This document shows, piece after piece, positions 37,801 to 48,800 of a stretch of 64,000 nt of DNA. Positions within the stretch are counted from its first letter, which is position 1. Every line of letters begins with the position of its first letter. The notes under the pieces were generated by a model. The model was not told where the DNA came from and made no database searches. It worked only from the letters and a program-made list of their open reading frames with translations. The stretch lies in contig NC_134510.1 of the NCBI RefSeq assembly GCF_027942865.1, forward strand, positions 25,475,209 through 25,539,208, written 5' to 3'. The DNA is from Odontesthes bonariensis (taxonomy: Eukaryota > Chordata > Actinopteri > Atheriniformes > Atherinopsidae). The position numbers and the translations under genes are program-made.

Positions 37801-39452
37801 AGGGAAACACAAAGGAGTTCATTTCTTTTTCCTGTTCAGCCCCACCCTCTTTTGTGCCCGCTTTATTTTGATTTAATTCCCAGATGAACATGCCAATTCT
37901 ATTAATTGTTTCAGGGTCGTATATCAGGATGGACTGTATGGAACAGAGGTTTATGTAAGCGGCTGCACATTTCTCACACATTTGCATTTTTAAATTTCTA
38001 AACCACTTCATGCTGCTACATTTATGTTATTTCTTTCTCCCCTCGCAGGGCAGCTACCCCGCAGCTTACAGAGTGGCTCAGTCAGCATCTGCTGCCACGG
38101 CAACCTACAGTGATGGGTAGGCAAACGCAAAAACAAATGTTTGATTGTCAGAAAAAGTCACTTTAGTTTTGGGTGTCCAAATGCAGGAAAAAAGGAGTCG
38201 AGTTGAAAACACAAAAAGCAAGTTTAAGTGAAAGGCTTAACAAAAAGTCCAGGAAGTAAGATTCTACAGCAGGAACTTATCAGACAGTGAGGGCAAAAGT
38301 GCAAAAACAAAAATCTAATTAGATTTAAACTTAGAATTCAGGACGAAGAAAACAGATGAGCAATAGCTTTAGCAGAAAGAACAGGGTTCAAACTAATACA
38401 CGAGGGACTGATTAACTAATGACAAGACAGATAGGAATATAAACAAAGCATAACACATAAGGAAAGCAAATATATAACTACAAATAAAAACAAAGGCTGT
38501 GACATTACTCAACTCAGCTTTATTTAACCCACTCAGACTGAAGGTTTAGTTTAAAACAGCCTGAGGGTTTTTGGGGTAAATTTAAAATGATCCACAATCG
38601 CTTTTTATTTCCCAGCCTCTGAAGAAACTACAAAACATGAAATGAAACCATCTTGAGAGTCTGACTGACTTTGACCTTAAAAATGTTGGTGTGCTTCAGC
38701 GGGGGCTTGGAAGATAAAACATGGCTTATGTTGCTCCAGGTCATTATGAGCCAAAAAGCATTTTTCAAGCACAAATATATAAGAGGGTGATTTACGGAGT
38801 AATATTATCATCTGACGTTTTAAAATCTCAAATATTTCACCTGAAAACAAACACTAAAGTCACTTGGAACATTGGAAACGCGCCGTCGTGAGATTTTCCT
38901 TTGAAACATTTACCAGCATCAGTTACTTTGACTGCAAAGAGTAAATTTTAAGTAGTGGGAGTTTGTCGTTTTGAGAAAAAACATAAATGAACGTACAAAA
39001 CTTTTCTCCCACCAGTAAAATAACAGTAAATGTGCTGTCCAAGGCAGAAGCTACCATTGACCACACTATGCTGATGCTATTCTAGTTTTCACAGGACTGT
39101 GAAGGTTGATTTGGATATTTTTCTAATACTCAGCATGTTTAAACCCAACTGTTCTTATCTTCGAACTTCAATCAAACCTAATGGAGGAACAAAAATGTCA
39201 ATTAGTTTGTGTGACTTTGACTTCTGCTTCTCATCTTTGTGGCCAGATACGGACGAGTTTACACCACCGCCGCAGATCCCTATCACCACTCGGTCGGACC
39301 AACGACGACATATGGAGTTGGTACCATGGTGAGTCAAACATGCGCAGCTTCCAGTGAATATCTGCAGCAGGCCCTGCTCACACCTGGCACACTGCTTCTG
39401 TCAACAGGCCAGTTTGTACAGAGGAGGATACAACCGCTTCACCCCGTACTGA
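26726..39452 (+). CDS. rbfox1l: RNA-binding protein fox-1 homolog 1-like (Rbfox1l) splicing regulator
   Basis: Twelve exons: 26726-26812, 32144-32380, 35839-36012, 36094-36147, 36245-36337, 36425-36494, 36579-36638, 36736-36874, 37915-37954, 38049-38116, 39247-39328 and 39408-39452. The phases close to 382 aa. The N-terminus [19 protein letters not shown] is specific to the fish rbfox1-like paralog. One RRM spans about residues 145-221, with RNP2 LHVSNI (147-152) and RNP1 KGFGFVTF (184-191). The conserved Fox C-terminal domain follows ([36 protein letters not shown]) and ends [14 protein letters not shown]. Rbfox proteins bind UGCAUG and promote or repress nearby exons. In zebrafish rbfox1l acts in skeletal and cardiac muscle splicing (established). 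The 93-nt RRM exon (36245-36337) equals the exon that other Rbfox genes skip in autoregulation. Intron 2 contains at least three TGCATG sites. Confidence 0.96.
28750..29080 (+). repeat. Degenerate teleost interspersed repeat
   Basis: The segment contains GGTCAGGTTTACGCACCAAAACTACTCGGTTAGGTTTAGG, shown here as two adjoining pieces: GGTCAGGTTTACGCACC, then AAAACTACTCGGTTAGG. It resembles a common fish repeat in which 'AACTACTTGGTTAGGTTTAGG' recurs. Recognition is from memory, so class and boundaries are uncertain. It is in rbfox1l intron 1. Confidence 0.4.
29196..29222. repeat. Short tandem repeat, 10-bp unit, 2.7 copies
   Basis: GTTGAAAAGC is repeated twice exactly, followed by a partial third copy (GTTGAAA), in rbfox1l intron 1. 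No function is evident. Confidence 0.8.
30305..30559 (+). mobile_element. Degenerate SINE-like teleost element
   Basis: The order of motifs matches a frequent fish element: a promoter-like GGCTCGATCCCCGGC (box B type), CTTCATGTCAAAGTGTTCTTGGGC, ACTGCCTCTGATGCATTG, GTGTATGAATGGGTGAATGTG, and a tail with AGACCAGAAAAGC then GGGGTCCATTTACCA. It has diverged from its consensus and lies in rbfox1l intron 1. Confidence 0.65.
31833..31869. repeat. TA microsatellite
   Basis: About 18 uninterrupted TA units lie in rbfox1l intron 1, roughly 275 bases upstream of exon 2. Confidence 0.9.
36936..37437. mobile_element. Non-autonomous hAT-type MITE with 8-bp target duplication
   Basis: The 502-bp element starts CAGTGGTGGA and ends TCCACCACTG as inverse terminal repeats (the right end reads CATTCCACCACTG). 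It is packed with AAGTACTTAAGTAAAAGT-type subrepeats. Flanks are CAGATCGC on the left and CAGAACGC on the right, an 8-bp target duplication with one mismatch, as expected for hAT transposition. There is no open frame. It is a well-known abundant teleost repeat type and lies in rbfox1l intron 8, about 60 bases after exon 8. Confidence 0.85.
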
Positions 39453-39868
39453 CCCGTCCAACAGAAGAGGAAGAGGGGGGGCGGCGTCTCTCATGAACTC
39501 TGGGGCTGACAGGTTATGAGATCTTAAACCTCTCCATCACGACCTCTCCTCCTCGCAGACAGACTGAAGTTATGAACCCTGCAGGACCCGTTAACCGTCC
39601 ATTCTGCTGAAGCACACTGAAGACGAAGTCCTGTAATTTATAGACAGTTGCTTGAAACTTTGAGTGTTGTTTTGTGAATATAAAGAGTATCGATGCTACA
39701 CAGTGAGCTGGTGAAAAATACTGTGAGAATGATTTTTGTGTCCGATATCTGAAAGTTTCAGGGGGTCAAAGTGTGCGAAAAATAACCCATTTCGTACACT
39801 GCTAAACGACTTGTTTTTTTTTTGATGGCAGTTATTTACGAAATCTGTTTGCGAGTGTGTGAGTGTTT

Positions 39869-39890
39869 GTGTGTGTGTGTGTGTGTGTGA
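39869..39890. repeat. rbfox1l: GT microsatellite in rbfox1l 3' UTR
   Basis: An imperfect (GT)n run lies within GTGTGAGTGTTTGTG... downstream of the stop codon. In the 3' UTR, UG-rich tracts can bind CELF/TDP-43-type proteins, which is only a possibility here. Confidence 0.7.
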
Positions 39891-40379
39891 GTGCGTGAGG
39901 TTACATGGTTCATCGAGTGAGAGACAGCTGTGACACCGGTATCACTATCACAACCTCAGAGCTGCTGTTTGTCTGGACTTGGTTGGACTTTAGCTCGTTA
40001 TTTTTCTCGTTCTAACAATCTACCTCTCATACATTTTTAGATTTCCACACAGCTGTTTGGTTGCAGTATTTGTGATTTCTTTTTCCAACTCCTCGTCCAC
40101 ACGTAGTCTCGACTCAGCATCTGTGCCTGATGCTTGACTGTTACACGCATTCACCTGTTTCACAAAGGCCTCGCTGGAGGGCGTCACATCAGGGCAACAT
40201 CAATCTTCTGACCATCTTCTCGTCGTTTCCTGCAGCTGTTACCTTTTACTGTCACCTCTTCCTGTACTCTCTGCCTCTTCGCTCCTTCAGAACTGACCTC
40301 TCGTATCCATGAATTCTTCTCGCGCCTGTATTATTTGCTGTTGCACTCTTTTTCCTGCTTTGTTTGATGTTTACCTCTA

Positions 40380-40385
40380 AATAAA
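40380..40385 (+). promoter_or_regulatory. rbfox1l: Candidate polyadenylation signal of rbfox1l
   Basis: AATAAA lies 930 bases past the stop and is followed by a T-rich stretch (ACTGTTTTTCCTCTCTTCTCC) suitable as a downstream element. Longer 3' ends towards 41.6 kb are possible. Confidence 0.55.
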
Positions 40386-40409
40386 ACTGTTTTTCCTCTC
40401 TTCTCCTCT

Positions 40410-41940
40410 TCTGTTTTGATTCTCCTCACCTTCCTCTTTCCTGATCACTCCCTGTGGCTCTGGGTTGTTTTGGGTTTCTAAAATGTGTCATCTGGTGAAT
40501 GAGGAGTCTTATAACCCGCCATGCATCACTCCACCTTACTTTATGCTTTACTGTTAATGACGTTCATCTGAGTTAATGGGAAGGATGAAGATATTTATCC
40601 CCGTCAGGGGCTTCTTTGTGGAAGCCTTCAGAAAATTCTGATGAGATATTTTTATAACTTGTTGTTTTTATGTAGACTCATGACCTTAAGTCTTTGTTTT
40701 TGGGAAGAAGTTTGTAACATTGTTTAGAAGTAGAAGCCTGCAATGAATGGTTAATTCATCATTGTTATTATCAGTTGATCCATTTAATCTAATTCGATCC
40801 AATGACTCGCATGGCTCATTCCCGTCAGGCCTCATATTGAAACTGAAACGACCCTCATTTTTCTGTTTATTCTGTCTGCAGCTTACTGTGATTTCACTAC
40901 TTTCTGCCTCACTGCTTTATTTTTAATGTTACTCCAGCTTTTTTTCCTCCTCTCCTTTTCTGGACTGCTGTTTTTATCACGCCTGGCACTTGCCTCAGCC
41001 TGTCTTCTAAACACTTTCTGTCCTTCCTTTTTAGACGTATGAGCAGCTGTAGTCCTCTGATTAATCTTTATTTTCCTACCACTCCCTTATCTGTGGATAA
41101 ACTCTTGGCGCCTGTAAACCTTTCTTATGATATTCTCCTCTTTTCTGTATTATATCGGCCTGTCATCTTCTATGTGATTTGCTCTGATTGCCAGCTTTGT
41201 TTTTTCCTCCATCGTCTCTGGTTTGAAATCTTATGTAAACTGAACTTCTTTAACCTCTGAGTTTGAGCTTTATAGTTTCCTTTTTGTCATCTTGTTTTTC
41301 TTCAGCGACCAGATTTTTAAACTTGAAACAAATATTCAGAGAAGTCTATTTAGAAATGATTCATCATAAGGTGTGTTTTTGTATAACAATGACCAAACAC
41401 ATTAAGTGCTCAGCTATTAAAAATGCTTTTATAGTTTCCTGTCTCGATTTAAAGCGAGTCCAGGCCTCTGAATCTGTCCACAGCACAAAGCTGAGTTCTG
41501 CCTGATGTCCCCTTATGTAACTCAGTGAAGACATAGTTCAACAAACTGTTGCAGCATTTCAACATGTTACCAGGTTTTATTTTAGCAGTAGTTTGCTTTC
41601 TGAGGCTTTTTTCCTGTTGTTTCCTTTTCCTCTTATTTAAAACCTTATAACCCACACATTCTCTATCCTTATTTTCTGACTCGTGTTTTCCTTCTTATCC
41701 CGTTCTTCCATTTCTGCTGAATTTCGTAACCTTTTGCTCTTCCTCCCATCTTGCGAGAGTATAATCTGCATTTTTCCAGCAGCTTTGTTCACTGATGAGT
41801 CTCAGAAGAAAATGTCCTTTTTGTGCCAAGTAATCCAACGGATCTGTAACTTCCAGAGTGTCACAGGTGGCTTTAACACACCTGAACTGTTCACATGTAA
41901 CCAGACTCATGAAGATAAAGAAAAACAAACAAAAAAAGCT
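40410..41940. other. Spacer after rbfox1l, T-rich on plus strand
   Basis: Pyrimidine-rich on the plus strand with no coding frames of quality. It could include an extended rbfox1l 3' UTR. It separates two convergent transcription units (rbfox1l plus, leng8 side minus). Confidence 0.4.
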
Positions 41941-41948
41941 TTTTGCTC

Positions 41949-41954
41949 TTTATT
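41949..41954 (-). promoter_or_regulatory. Distal minus-strand polyadenylation signal
   Basis: AAGAATAAAGAGC on the minus strand is a canonical hexamer. It could end a long leng8 3' UTR or a separate transcript covering 42-45.4 kb. Confidence 0.4.
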
Positions 41955-44900
41955 CTTGAATTTTATTAATTCAAAAAGTATTTACACAATATTTACAAAA
42001 TGGCAGTTTTTCATATCAGATCTGTATTGGGGAGGGAGCGGGGGACGGGGAGAGGGCATTTCAGATAAACCTTCAGCTTTGGTTGTTAGTGAGCTGCAAC
42101 ACAAACTATCAAAGCACTGCAGAAGTAATACAATACTTACTAGTGAGTGCGCCTAGCTGCACACAGCACATGGTCACAAACATATTTGACGTGAAAAGAA
42201 TGAGAAGAAAAATACTTGTTAGAGGTTTGTGGACGAGAGCATCATGCAGGGGACGGGGTCGGGGGGGTAAGAGAAAGTGAGAAGAGAAAAGACAAATTCA
42301 AACAGACCAGTTAAATAGAAATGGGAGGAAATGAACACGGGTGAAGGGAGAGAGGAGAACTTCCAGAGTCAAGTATCAAGAAGGGAGATACAAAGACTAA
42401 TGAAGGCATACAGCAACATGGGAGCAAATAAAACAAAAAGAATACAGGAAACATGACTGACACCAGAGGAAAAAAGATAACTAAATGAAAATGTGTATTG
42501 TTAGTCATTTAAAAAGGTGAATAATTCCCTATGAAAAAAAGTAACAAACATCCTGTGGTTCATCAGTCCTGAGGCATCACACGTACACAATTCTACCCTG
42601 TGTAAAGATCTTATAGAGGTCAAGCTCATCAAATGTCAAAGTCAAAGCAATACAGAAACAGAAGGATCTAAAGACTGTGTACTTTAAACAGTCCCTAAAT
42701 GTAGATGATTTGGGGAAAACAGTAAGTTCTGCATGTCCAGACACATTTTGACATTGAGGGATAAATCTTTCTAAGCTCTCTAAGTCTGTCGATCAAACAA
42801 AAAGCAAGTGATTCCTGATTAGCCAAACAAAAGTTTTAAATTAAAAAAAAAAAGCAAAGAAAAAAAAAAAAGACCTAAATAATAACTCTACAAAACAACT
42901 GGAGGCAAATTACTCGTAAAGTGCAAATGCACCTGGACAAACAGAAACCAGCAGTACAGGGTCAATCTTTAAGTCTTTCAAACTAAACCATACCATGTTG
43001 CACACATCTTAAATATTTGGGTTAGCAGCAAATCACATCAGCAGCAGATCAACTTTCCACATTTCATGAGGAGGCTCCCACGTATTTATTTAACCAGCTG
43101 CGTGGCTTCAACGTGAGTGGGTCAAACCAAGACTTGCCCTCAACTGACTCTCCCCGTCGGGCGCCTGGAGGTTGTCTGCCCGCTTTTCACTCCGTGTGCT
43201 CCTGCAATGCAGCAGTGCTACAAGCTGAAGAACGATAGGTGTGGCGGTGTGTGGGAGGAAGGTTCAGGGAGCGAGGGGGGGAGGGGGGAGGAGGACAGAG
43301 GGAGGGGCAGATGAAGGGGGAAAGAAAGGACACATGTTGAGATCACTGTCAATACAAAATGTCTGCTGAAACAATGGTCAACAACCTCACAAATTACTCA
43401 TCTGGGAATACAAGAATCATCTCTGGACTCGTTGTACGTTTCATGTAACGTGCAACGACGGTCCAAAGTGACAGACTGCCTGTGGGGACACAAAGTCTGG
43501 TTTCACTACAATTTGATTCGACAGCCCCTGATAATGTTTCCAGGCTGTGCTCAGATTTTTCCACAACTACAGCCACTGTTGGCAGACTAAACAGTCCAAT
43601 CCAGACACGTCCGCATTAAGAGTTCACATGTTCACATTTATCATCACTTTTATGAAACCAAAGGAAAAAAAAACAAAACAAACAAAACAATCCCCCTCAC
43701 ACTTACCCACGTGTGAGAAACAAAAACAAAAGACCTACACTATACACTAATTAAAGGGAAATCACAATATGATACAACATTTACAGTAATATACTCTGTT
43801 AATAAGTAAATAATTAACATGTAGATTGTACAGCAAGCCTGCATCGACTCTTCCTCCAACCAAAAACAGCAGTCTGTAATACCTCAAGCTCAAAGTCTCT
43901 GCAGTGGAAATTAACACCATTCAATTAAAAAAAAAAAAAAAAGTCAATCTGCGGATTTACAAACATTCAATGTAAAGATCTCATTTCCAGGATGTGGTGA
44001 CACAACAGCTGTTGGTGCGGCGTTACGTTCCCTGACATTTATCAGCTCTTTCGTCACCATTTTAACGTCCGATAAAGCTCGTCGCAACCATCAATGACCA
44101 TGTAAACCTCAACCAGTATTAACCAGCATCACTCTGGGCCCTAAAAAGTACAAACGACCTGAGGGTAAAAGGACCGCTAACACCAGAGAGAACTCAGTCC
44201 AGACGGCTCTATTTTTCCATTTAGGGTTTCTAGTTTCTAAATAAATGAGGCTCCAATTGCTGCTTTCATTTTACAAATTTTATATCATCATCATCAAAAA
44301 AAAAAAAAAGATTTAAAAGCACTAATCTGCAGTCAGTTTATACATTTGTCTTTATTAAATTACTGTCTCCGCCGGTTTAAAACTCATGTTTTGATTGAAA
44401 TACTTTTGTTGTACGACTTTCAGACAGCAGCGTGCGTCTGCGCAGTAAGAAGGAAAAAAATTTGAGGATCTTACCGACTTCGGTTGTGCCATTTTTAGGA
44501 TATTGCCCAAATTTGCTAAGAAACTTCATCTGTCCAAACGTCAATCTGTAAAATTTCCTTAAACCCTGATTGCAGTTCCATAATTGTTTTTCCATTTTGT
44601 TAAGAGAAAAGCCAATACTGGTACCAAGAAAAATACCCAAAAACAAGAGGAGGAAAAAAAAACTAAACAAAAAAACACAAGACGTACAACAATTAACACA
44701 GAGGACATGCGAGGTGACATCTGCTGTGCCGTCATCCACCTCCTTCCAGAAGTCCCTCTCTTACCCGCCTCGGAGACATCAGAGCCAGAAGTCGCATACA
44801 AACCACTTGTTACTCCCTTTTGGTGAAGCTGTAAGGCTTCCTTCTGATGCGCCGCCACGCAGAAGTCGCAGCCCGTTTCTTACAAACAGCAGCTGTTGAG

Positions 44901-45729
44901 GCCGAAGATGGATGGAAGATGGACGTCTTGCTTTGGCTGGAATCCCAGCTGGTGTCAGGAACTTCTCTCGTGCGCCGACGGGAACCAAAGCCTGCTGTGA
45001 GCGGGCTCCTGCGCCACTTCCAGGGTATGAAGGAATGTGGATTTAACCTTGATGAACGCCTTATTGTAAAGTCAATGCCCATCAGGTCGAGACTTCTTGC
45101 CCACGCTGGCAAAACATTTGATAACTGTGAGCAGTGGATTAATACTGTCACATCAGGAACAGCACTTCAGACCTCAGTCCGTTTCTATCCTGGGCCAAGG
45201 AAAGGATGCAGACACCTTGAGAAAATGGGACGCAGTAAGGACATACAAACCGCCACCTCTTCTCACAGTCTTTAAGCAAAGCCAGGTTGACTTGGTTCTG
45301 GAGGCTTGAATCCCAACAGCAAAGCGTTGGCAGAATGCTTTGACGAGCAGCTGTTTGCGTTACCCTTCTGACTGACATGACTGGAATCTTCGGGTCTTTG
45401 AGCTGTTGACTTGAGGAAGGAAAAAACATAACAGAACACTGTTAGCGCTGTAATCTGATAGGAGAAGGGAAAGGGAACCATGAGGGTGAGCATCTCCCTG
45501 TTCTGGGACTTTGTGGTATCTTAAGTGTTGAGAGAACATGATCCCAAATCTAAACAACTTCTCTTTCTAGCAGAGTAGGATGAGGAGATGTTGGGCTATT
45601 TTGCAATATCGTTGTTGATAGTATGTTCTGACATGTTCTCCCTCGTTCTAAAAAAGGTGTCATCTCTCATGAGTCAGAAAATTCTATCTGCATTTGAGGC
45701 CTGATAACAGAGAGTACCTTTCTATGTGT
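41955..45729 (-). other. Unassigned 3.8-kb minus-strand region downstream of leng8
   Basis: From 42 to 44.8 kb the DNA looks like 3' UTR or spacer: AT-rich, with A-runs, and a G-rich purine block at 43257-43318. Between 44820 and 45430 the composition rises in GC and frames open on both strands. On minus, one frame ends TSAWRRIRRKPYSFTKRE before a stop at about 44810 and is Ser/Arg-rich upstream. On plus, a 142-codon frame spans 44847-45275. Neither is a protein I recognise. Candidate minus-strand acceptors (for example TCCTTCCTCAAG near 45413) exist, but no phase-consistent gene model was built. Possible explanations are an extended leng8 3' UTR, alternative last exons, or a small separate gene. 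Confidence 0.35.
43257..43318 (+). repeat. G-rich polypurine tract
   Basis: About 60 bases are almost entirely G and A on the plus strand (GCGAGGGGGGGAGGGGGGAGG and similar). It has four or more G-runs of at least three, so a quadruplex is possible on the plus strand. On minus-strand transcripts it would be a C/U-rich tract. Confidence 0.75.
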
Positions 45730-45735
45730 TTTATT
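45730..45735 (-). promoter_or_regulatory. leng8: Proximal polyadenylation signal of leng8
   Basis: AATAAA on the minus strand lies about 140 bases after the leng8 stop, suggesting a short 3' UTR. A distal alternative lies near 41950. Confidence 0.55.
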
Positions 45736-45871
45736 GTTGTTGCCTGCCTCTACTCTATCTGGACTAACTGAGAGAAGTACAGTGCATTGAATATATCAGG
45801 ATCCATAATGAAACCCTAAGTGTATTCCTTCGCTGAGCTATCCCCCCCCCCACCCCCCCAACTCCACCCCC

Positions 45872-48800
45872 TCAGGAAGCAGCCAAGGAGACTGAGCTGG
45901 TTTTGCAGTCTATCTTTTGGGAATCAGAAGGGGTGAAGGCGACACCTAGAGTGCTTAAAAAGGCCATACAGGAGTCTAAACATGGGAAGCCCAGATTAGT
46001 CTGCACATACTGCACTGGCAGGTCAGGTCTGAACCTGCGGACAGAGGAAACAAAGACACGAGTCAGCATCCAAGAACCTAAAATTAGCGGAATAAATGTC
46101 TTTGGAGTCTAACTTACGTTTTAACTATAGCCCGAAGCGCGATCTTTCTTTCTCTCTCTACAAACTTGTCAATGAGATATGAAGCCATACGCGGGGCTTC
46201 CAGGTAAAGTTTAAAGAATCGGCGATAGTTCCCCAACGCCCAGGCAGCTCGGAGTGCAAGAGCATGAGCCACACACACATCTGCCCGCAGCGCCGGGGTT
46301 AAGTAAACCAACTCAGTGGTCAGATCTGGAGGAGGAATAACCAGCATTAAATCTTTCTGTGTCATCATGACCGACAAAACAAAATTAAGTTTTCTGTAAG
46401 ATATGAGCTCACCTCCAGAGTTTCTAGTAAAGATGTAGTACAACAATCTATAAGCTGTAAACTCTCCAATGTTTTCGGAGGGATTTTCCTTGTACAGGGC
46501 CTTCAGCTGGGTCTGGCACTGGTTGAACTCCTCATGGTCTCCCTAAAGACAACCAGCACTGAGTTGGACTCAAAAAACACTGAGCAGTTTGTGCAGCTAA
46601 GTGCAGCAACAGCGACACCAAACAAAGGCTTACCTTCTCAAGGGCAATGCGTGCATGACACTCGTACACTTCCACTGTGAAGTCCGTACGAACTCCTTGG
46701 ACCTATCGCAGGTAAACGGGCAAATTCATTAAACAAATTAATACGAAACTTACACAGTCAGAGGGAAAAACCGTGAAAGGACAGAAACACATGAAGATAA
46801 CCAACCGTGAGGTCCTGTCGTATGGATTTCATCTGCTCACAGGCGTAGGCGTAGTCCACGTTGGTTTTCCAGTGGGCTTTGACAGTCTGCAGAGATTTTC
46901 TCAGCACCTGGGAGAACACGAGATAAGAAACAGATTAAAGCGGAGAACTTTACGTTTCTTTTTGAGTAACTCATACATCCGTTACATAGATTCCACACCT
47001 CCTTATCCAGCCTTGCTACTGTTTTCTTTCGCATTGAATGAAAAATCTCAATTACAAAAAAAAATTATACAAATTAGGTGCTTCCTTAAGAGAGTGAAAA
47101 TGAACTGTGTGTAAATGTACGGAATAACAAACATTCATGACCACCGTCTCAGACAACGCTTCCACGAGAGAACTCACCTGCACAGGGCGCACAGTCGAAG
47201 GGTCGGGGGCACAGGTGAGCCTCAGGTAGGGCTTGGTGATGTCCTGACACGATCCCACGATGGGGCAGTCCTCCCAGCTAAGGCATTCCTGGGTGCCATC
47301 AGGCAGCTCCAGGGTATTGATGGACAGAACCAGCGGCTCTGAGCGCAGCTGCTTGTGGAAACGGGCTGCTCTGCTTTGCTTCTTAGCTTCTCTGTCTGGG
47401 TCGTGGAAATCTAAACCAGCATTGCCGCCTTTCCTCTTCTTCCCAGGAGTTGAATTTGAACCATCCATGTTCCTGATAGAAAAATAAGTTTACTCAATAA
47501 ATTCAGAGAGTATAGAAAAGTAATAAGGCAAAAAAAAGAAAAAGAAAAAAAAACTCCATTCCTCAAAAACAGTGGGAAATGAAAACATTTCAAATATTTT
47601 AGAATTTACCGCCGTCCTCTGTTGGCTTTTCCTCCTCTTCCCCGTCCTCTCTCGCCACGTCCTCGTTCCCTATCATTGCCACGGCCACGTGCTCCTTTCT
47701 GGCCTCGTCTCGACAGCTGAGGCCGTAGGTCACTGGAGATGCTGCTGTCCGACTGTGAGCCAGAATCACTAGGATCACAGATGCAGAAGACATTAGGCCC
47801 GAGTACAAGGGACGCCCCGAGGAACCAGAGAAAAGCAAACCGTCGCATACCTCCGCCTGTGCCTTTGGTTGCTACGGTCTCTGTGTCGGTTGTGTGAGGG
47901 CGATGGTGAGCGTGAGGAGGATCGGGATGAACTAGAAGATGGGCTCCTTTGAGAAAAAATATTCCTGTAGTGGCCGAGTCTGTGCCCAACTCCCCTGCCT
48001 CGTGAAACACCTGCCACTGTACTGCCGGTACGGCTAACTGAACTATCCGATGATCTCTGCGACGAAACAGCTTCCCAGCGAGACTGCTTCACCTTCAACC
48101 TGCAGAAATACCAGATTTCAACACCCAGATCTCAGACGACGCTTTCGTTAAATTCACAGAAAACGATTCCAACATTTTCAAAGAAAACCCCACAACTGAA
48201 CTCACTCTGGTAATGGCTCACGAGTCCAATCAATGGTGTAGGCGGAGCCATCCTTTAACCGCTCCTGCAGGACCTCCTTTAGCACCTTCTCTGTGCGATC
48301 CTTGTCTTCCTCTGTCTCACATGCTGTGAAACAGCGCTGCACATACTCCTTCATGGCTTGGGGCCAATCCTGGGGTCTGAGAAGAAAGTATTTAAAACAA
48401 ATTAATTGTTTGCAGATTATGAAAGAAACCTAATTGGTGGAGACAGAGCAGCACTCACCTTGTCTGAGCACCTCCGGGTGCTCCACTATTTGGAGAGGAA
48501 GGTCCTTGATTTAATCCCGAGGCCAGATCATTGGGCTGGAAAGCCTGATTAGGGACTGGGGGACATTGAACCTGATAGGGCCTCTTAGAAATATTGAATT
48601 TCACAGAAGCTGTCCCTGGTGCCTCTATGAGAGCAGGAAGTGACATAGAATCATTTGCCGTTTTTTCAGGTTATGTTTCAACATGTGTGAGACCTGTGCA
48701 TTTATTTGCCAAAACAGCAACAGCAAAAACTAAACAACATGTTTACATCAGACAAAAGCAGACATCATAATGAGTGTCTGTGGTGTTCGAGTTTCATTAA

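Noticed and set aside
44847-45275. 142-codon plus-strand frame as an independent gene
   Set aside because: No family resemblance, no evident promoter or polyadenylation context, and it overlaps an equally open minus frame. It was kept only as part of the unassigned region.
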